This document shows positions 32,507 to 33,182 of a DNA stretch of 33,182 nucleotides, piece by piece. Below the pieces are notes generated by a model, which saw only the letters and a program-made list of their open reading frames with translations, searched no databases and had not been told where the DNA came from. Made by a program: the position numbers and the translations under genes. Within the stretch, counting starts at the first letter, position 1; each line of letters opens with the position of its first letter. Source of the stretch: JBCFBK01 sp038562555 (GTDB taxonomy: Bacteria > Bacteroidota > Bacteroidia > Bacteroidales > Prolixibacteraceae); contig JBCFBK010000056.1 of the NCBI GenBank assembly GCA_038562555.1, positions 1 to 33,182 on the forward strand, read 5' to 3'.

Positions 32507-33182
32507 ATGGGATCCTGTAATCATACACATCCGCTGCAGCATGATGGTACCAGCCAGGACCAGCGGTTCCTCGGCGCGCTTGAACCGGAATCGGTCCGGA
32601 TCCACGAATTCTCGCTCAGCGACTGGATGCATTTTGCCTGGCATTTTGCCGGCCGCCTCAATTATTTCCCGCTACACGACGACCGGAATCCGGCGGGAAA
32701 CTGGCAGGCCTTTATGAAGTCGGAGAGCGAGATCGAAAGCTTCCTTGAAAGCGCTTTCCGGGACGATGGCGACAGCAACGTTTCACCTCATCTGGCGCTC
32801 TTCCTTTCATTTTTAAAACTGCTGAAGTATCCGCAGGAACAGTTAAACGGATTCACACGCCGGCATCTTGACTTTTATTATGAGCGGATCCTGGATTTAA
32901 GCAGGCGGCCGGCGGTGCCCGACCGGGTTTTTGTGCTTTTTGAGCTGGCCAAAAATGCGGCGGCCGAAGTCGTTCCGCAGGGAGCGCTGCTGGAGGCAGG
33001 AAAAGACGGGCAGGGCCGGGCGAGGCATTATCAGGTCATGAATGAAACAGTGATCAGTCAGGCGAAAGTGAGTGCGCTGAAAGGAATTTTTCACGAGGAA
33101 GGAGTTGGCCTGCGAATCGCGGAGAAAGTAAATTCTGCTGACGGACAGGGGGCTGAGTTCACGGAGCCGGCGCAGTCGTGGC
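32507..33182 (+). CDS. Baseplate J-like protein (Pvc11/Afp11-like), 3'-truncated by the window
   Basis: A frame opens at the ATG at 32507 (MGSCNHTHPLQHDGTSQDQR) and is still open at the window end, 225 codons later. The visible segment reads LALFLSFLKLLKYPQEQLNG, FTRRHLDFYYERILDLSRRP, PDRVFVLFELAKNAAAEVVP and QGALLEAGKDGQGR, the N-terminal pattern of the large baseplate wedge proteins of Bacteroidota eCIS loci, which carry the J/gp6-like domain further on. In a complete locus it should be 800-1200 aa and be followed by a second J-like gene. The start is one base after the gp25 stop, with a spacing that implies coupled translation. Confidence 0.82.
   Translation, partial: MGSCNHTHPLQHDGTSQDQRFLGALEPESVRIHEFSLSDWMHFAWHFAGRLNYFPLHDDRNPAGNWQAFMKSESEIESFLESAFRDDGDSNVSPHLALFLSFLKLLKYPQEQLNGFTRRHLDFYYERILDLSRRPAVPDRVFVLFELAKNAAAEVVPQGALLEAGKDGQGRARHYQVMNETVISQAKVSALKGIFHEEGVGLRIAEKVNSADGQGAEFTEPAQSW

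Noticed and set aside
24761..33182. Prophage or type VI secretion system
   Set aside because: No capsid, terminase, integrase or TssJ/L/M genes are seen; DUF4255, DUF5908 and the LysM adaptor point to an extracellular particle. The right side is not visible, so this is a strong but not final rejection.
1..33182. CRISPR arrays, tRNA or rRNA genes
   Set aside because: No regularly spaced 24-40 bp repeats and no tRNA- or rRNA-like sequences were noticed; small RNAs cannot be excluded by eye.

Overview
The window looks like a chromosomal segment of a Bacteroidota bacterium, probably a free-living Bacteroidales/Marinilabiliales-type polysaccharide degrader. The reasons are the many secreted glycan-active enzymes, a surface-export lipoprotein signal (Cys followed by Lys-Asp-Asp-Glu), the VEN-type repeats of an AlbA/HATPase-type regulator, and an extracellular contractile injection system (eCIS) of the Bacteroidota layout. 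No rRNA, tRNA, CRISPR array or insertion sequence was recognised. All functions are read from protein motifs; nothing was searched against a database.

Left edge (1-1807): the 3' part of a gene for a regulator with a RecG-C-terminal/HATPase_c_4-like domain, a 12-bp tandem repeat coding for Val-Glu-Asn units, and a C-terminal winged-helix segment. Directly after its stop codon lies a decayed second copy of the end of the HATPase domain plus more VEN repeats, which looks like a partial tandem duplication or a cassette exchange.

Glycan block 1 (1808-14668, all +): an FAD-dependent oxidoreductase with a golvesin-like C-terminus, an S1 sulfatase (CTPSR), a heparinase II/III-family polysaccharide lyase, a secreted Asp-rich calcium-loop protein of unknown function, a putative TIM-barrel glycosidase of unknown family, a GH92 alpha-mannosidase-like enzyme, and a second sulfatase (CAPSR) with a chitobiase-C-like domain. 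Nearly all carry N-terminal export signals. Together they suggest desulfation and depolymerisation of a sulfated, uronate-containing glycan with mannose-type side groups. No SusC/SusD transporter pair, sensor or sigma factor lies within the window.

Middle (14702-22589): on the minus strand a nitroreductase and a surface lipoprotein; on the plus strand a GH127-type beta-L-arabinofuranosidase, the threonine-degradation pair glycine C-acetyltransferase (kbl) and short-chain L-threonine dehydrogenase, and a GH29 alpha-L-fucosidase followed by a very strong intrinsic terminator.

Right third (22903 to the end, all +): a contractile injection locus, cut by the window edge. The order is a DUF4255/Pvc16-like terminator, an unrecognised protein of 404 aa, two sheath proteins (the second with about 170 extra residues), two gp19-type tube proteins, a 57-aa DUF5908 protein, a LysM tube/baseplate adaptor, a VgrG-like spike, a PAAR tip, a gp25 wedge and the start of a baseplate J-like protein. 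The content is that of Pvc/Afp/AlgoCIS-type particles rather than a T6SS or a prophage. The AAA ATPase, tape measure, fibre and effector genes would be expected beyond the right edge.
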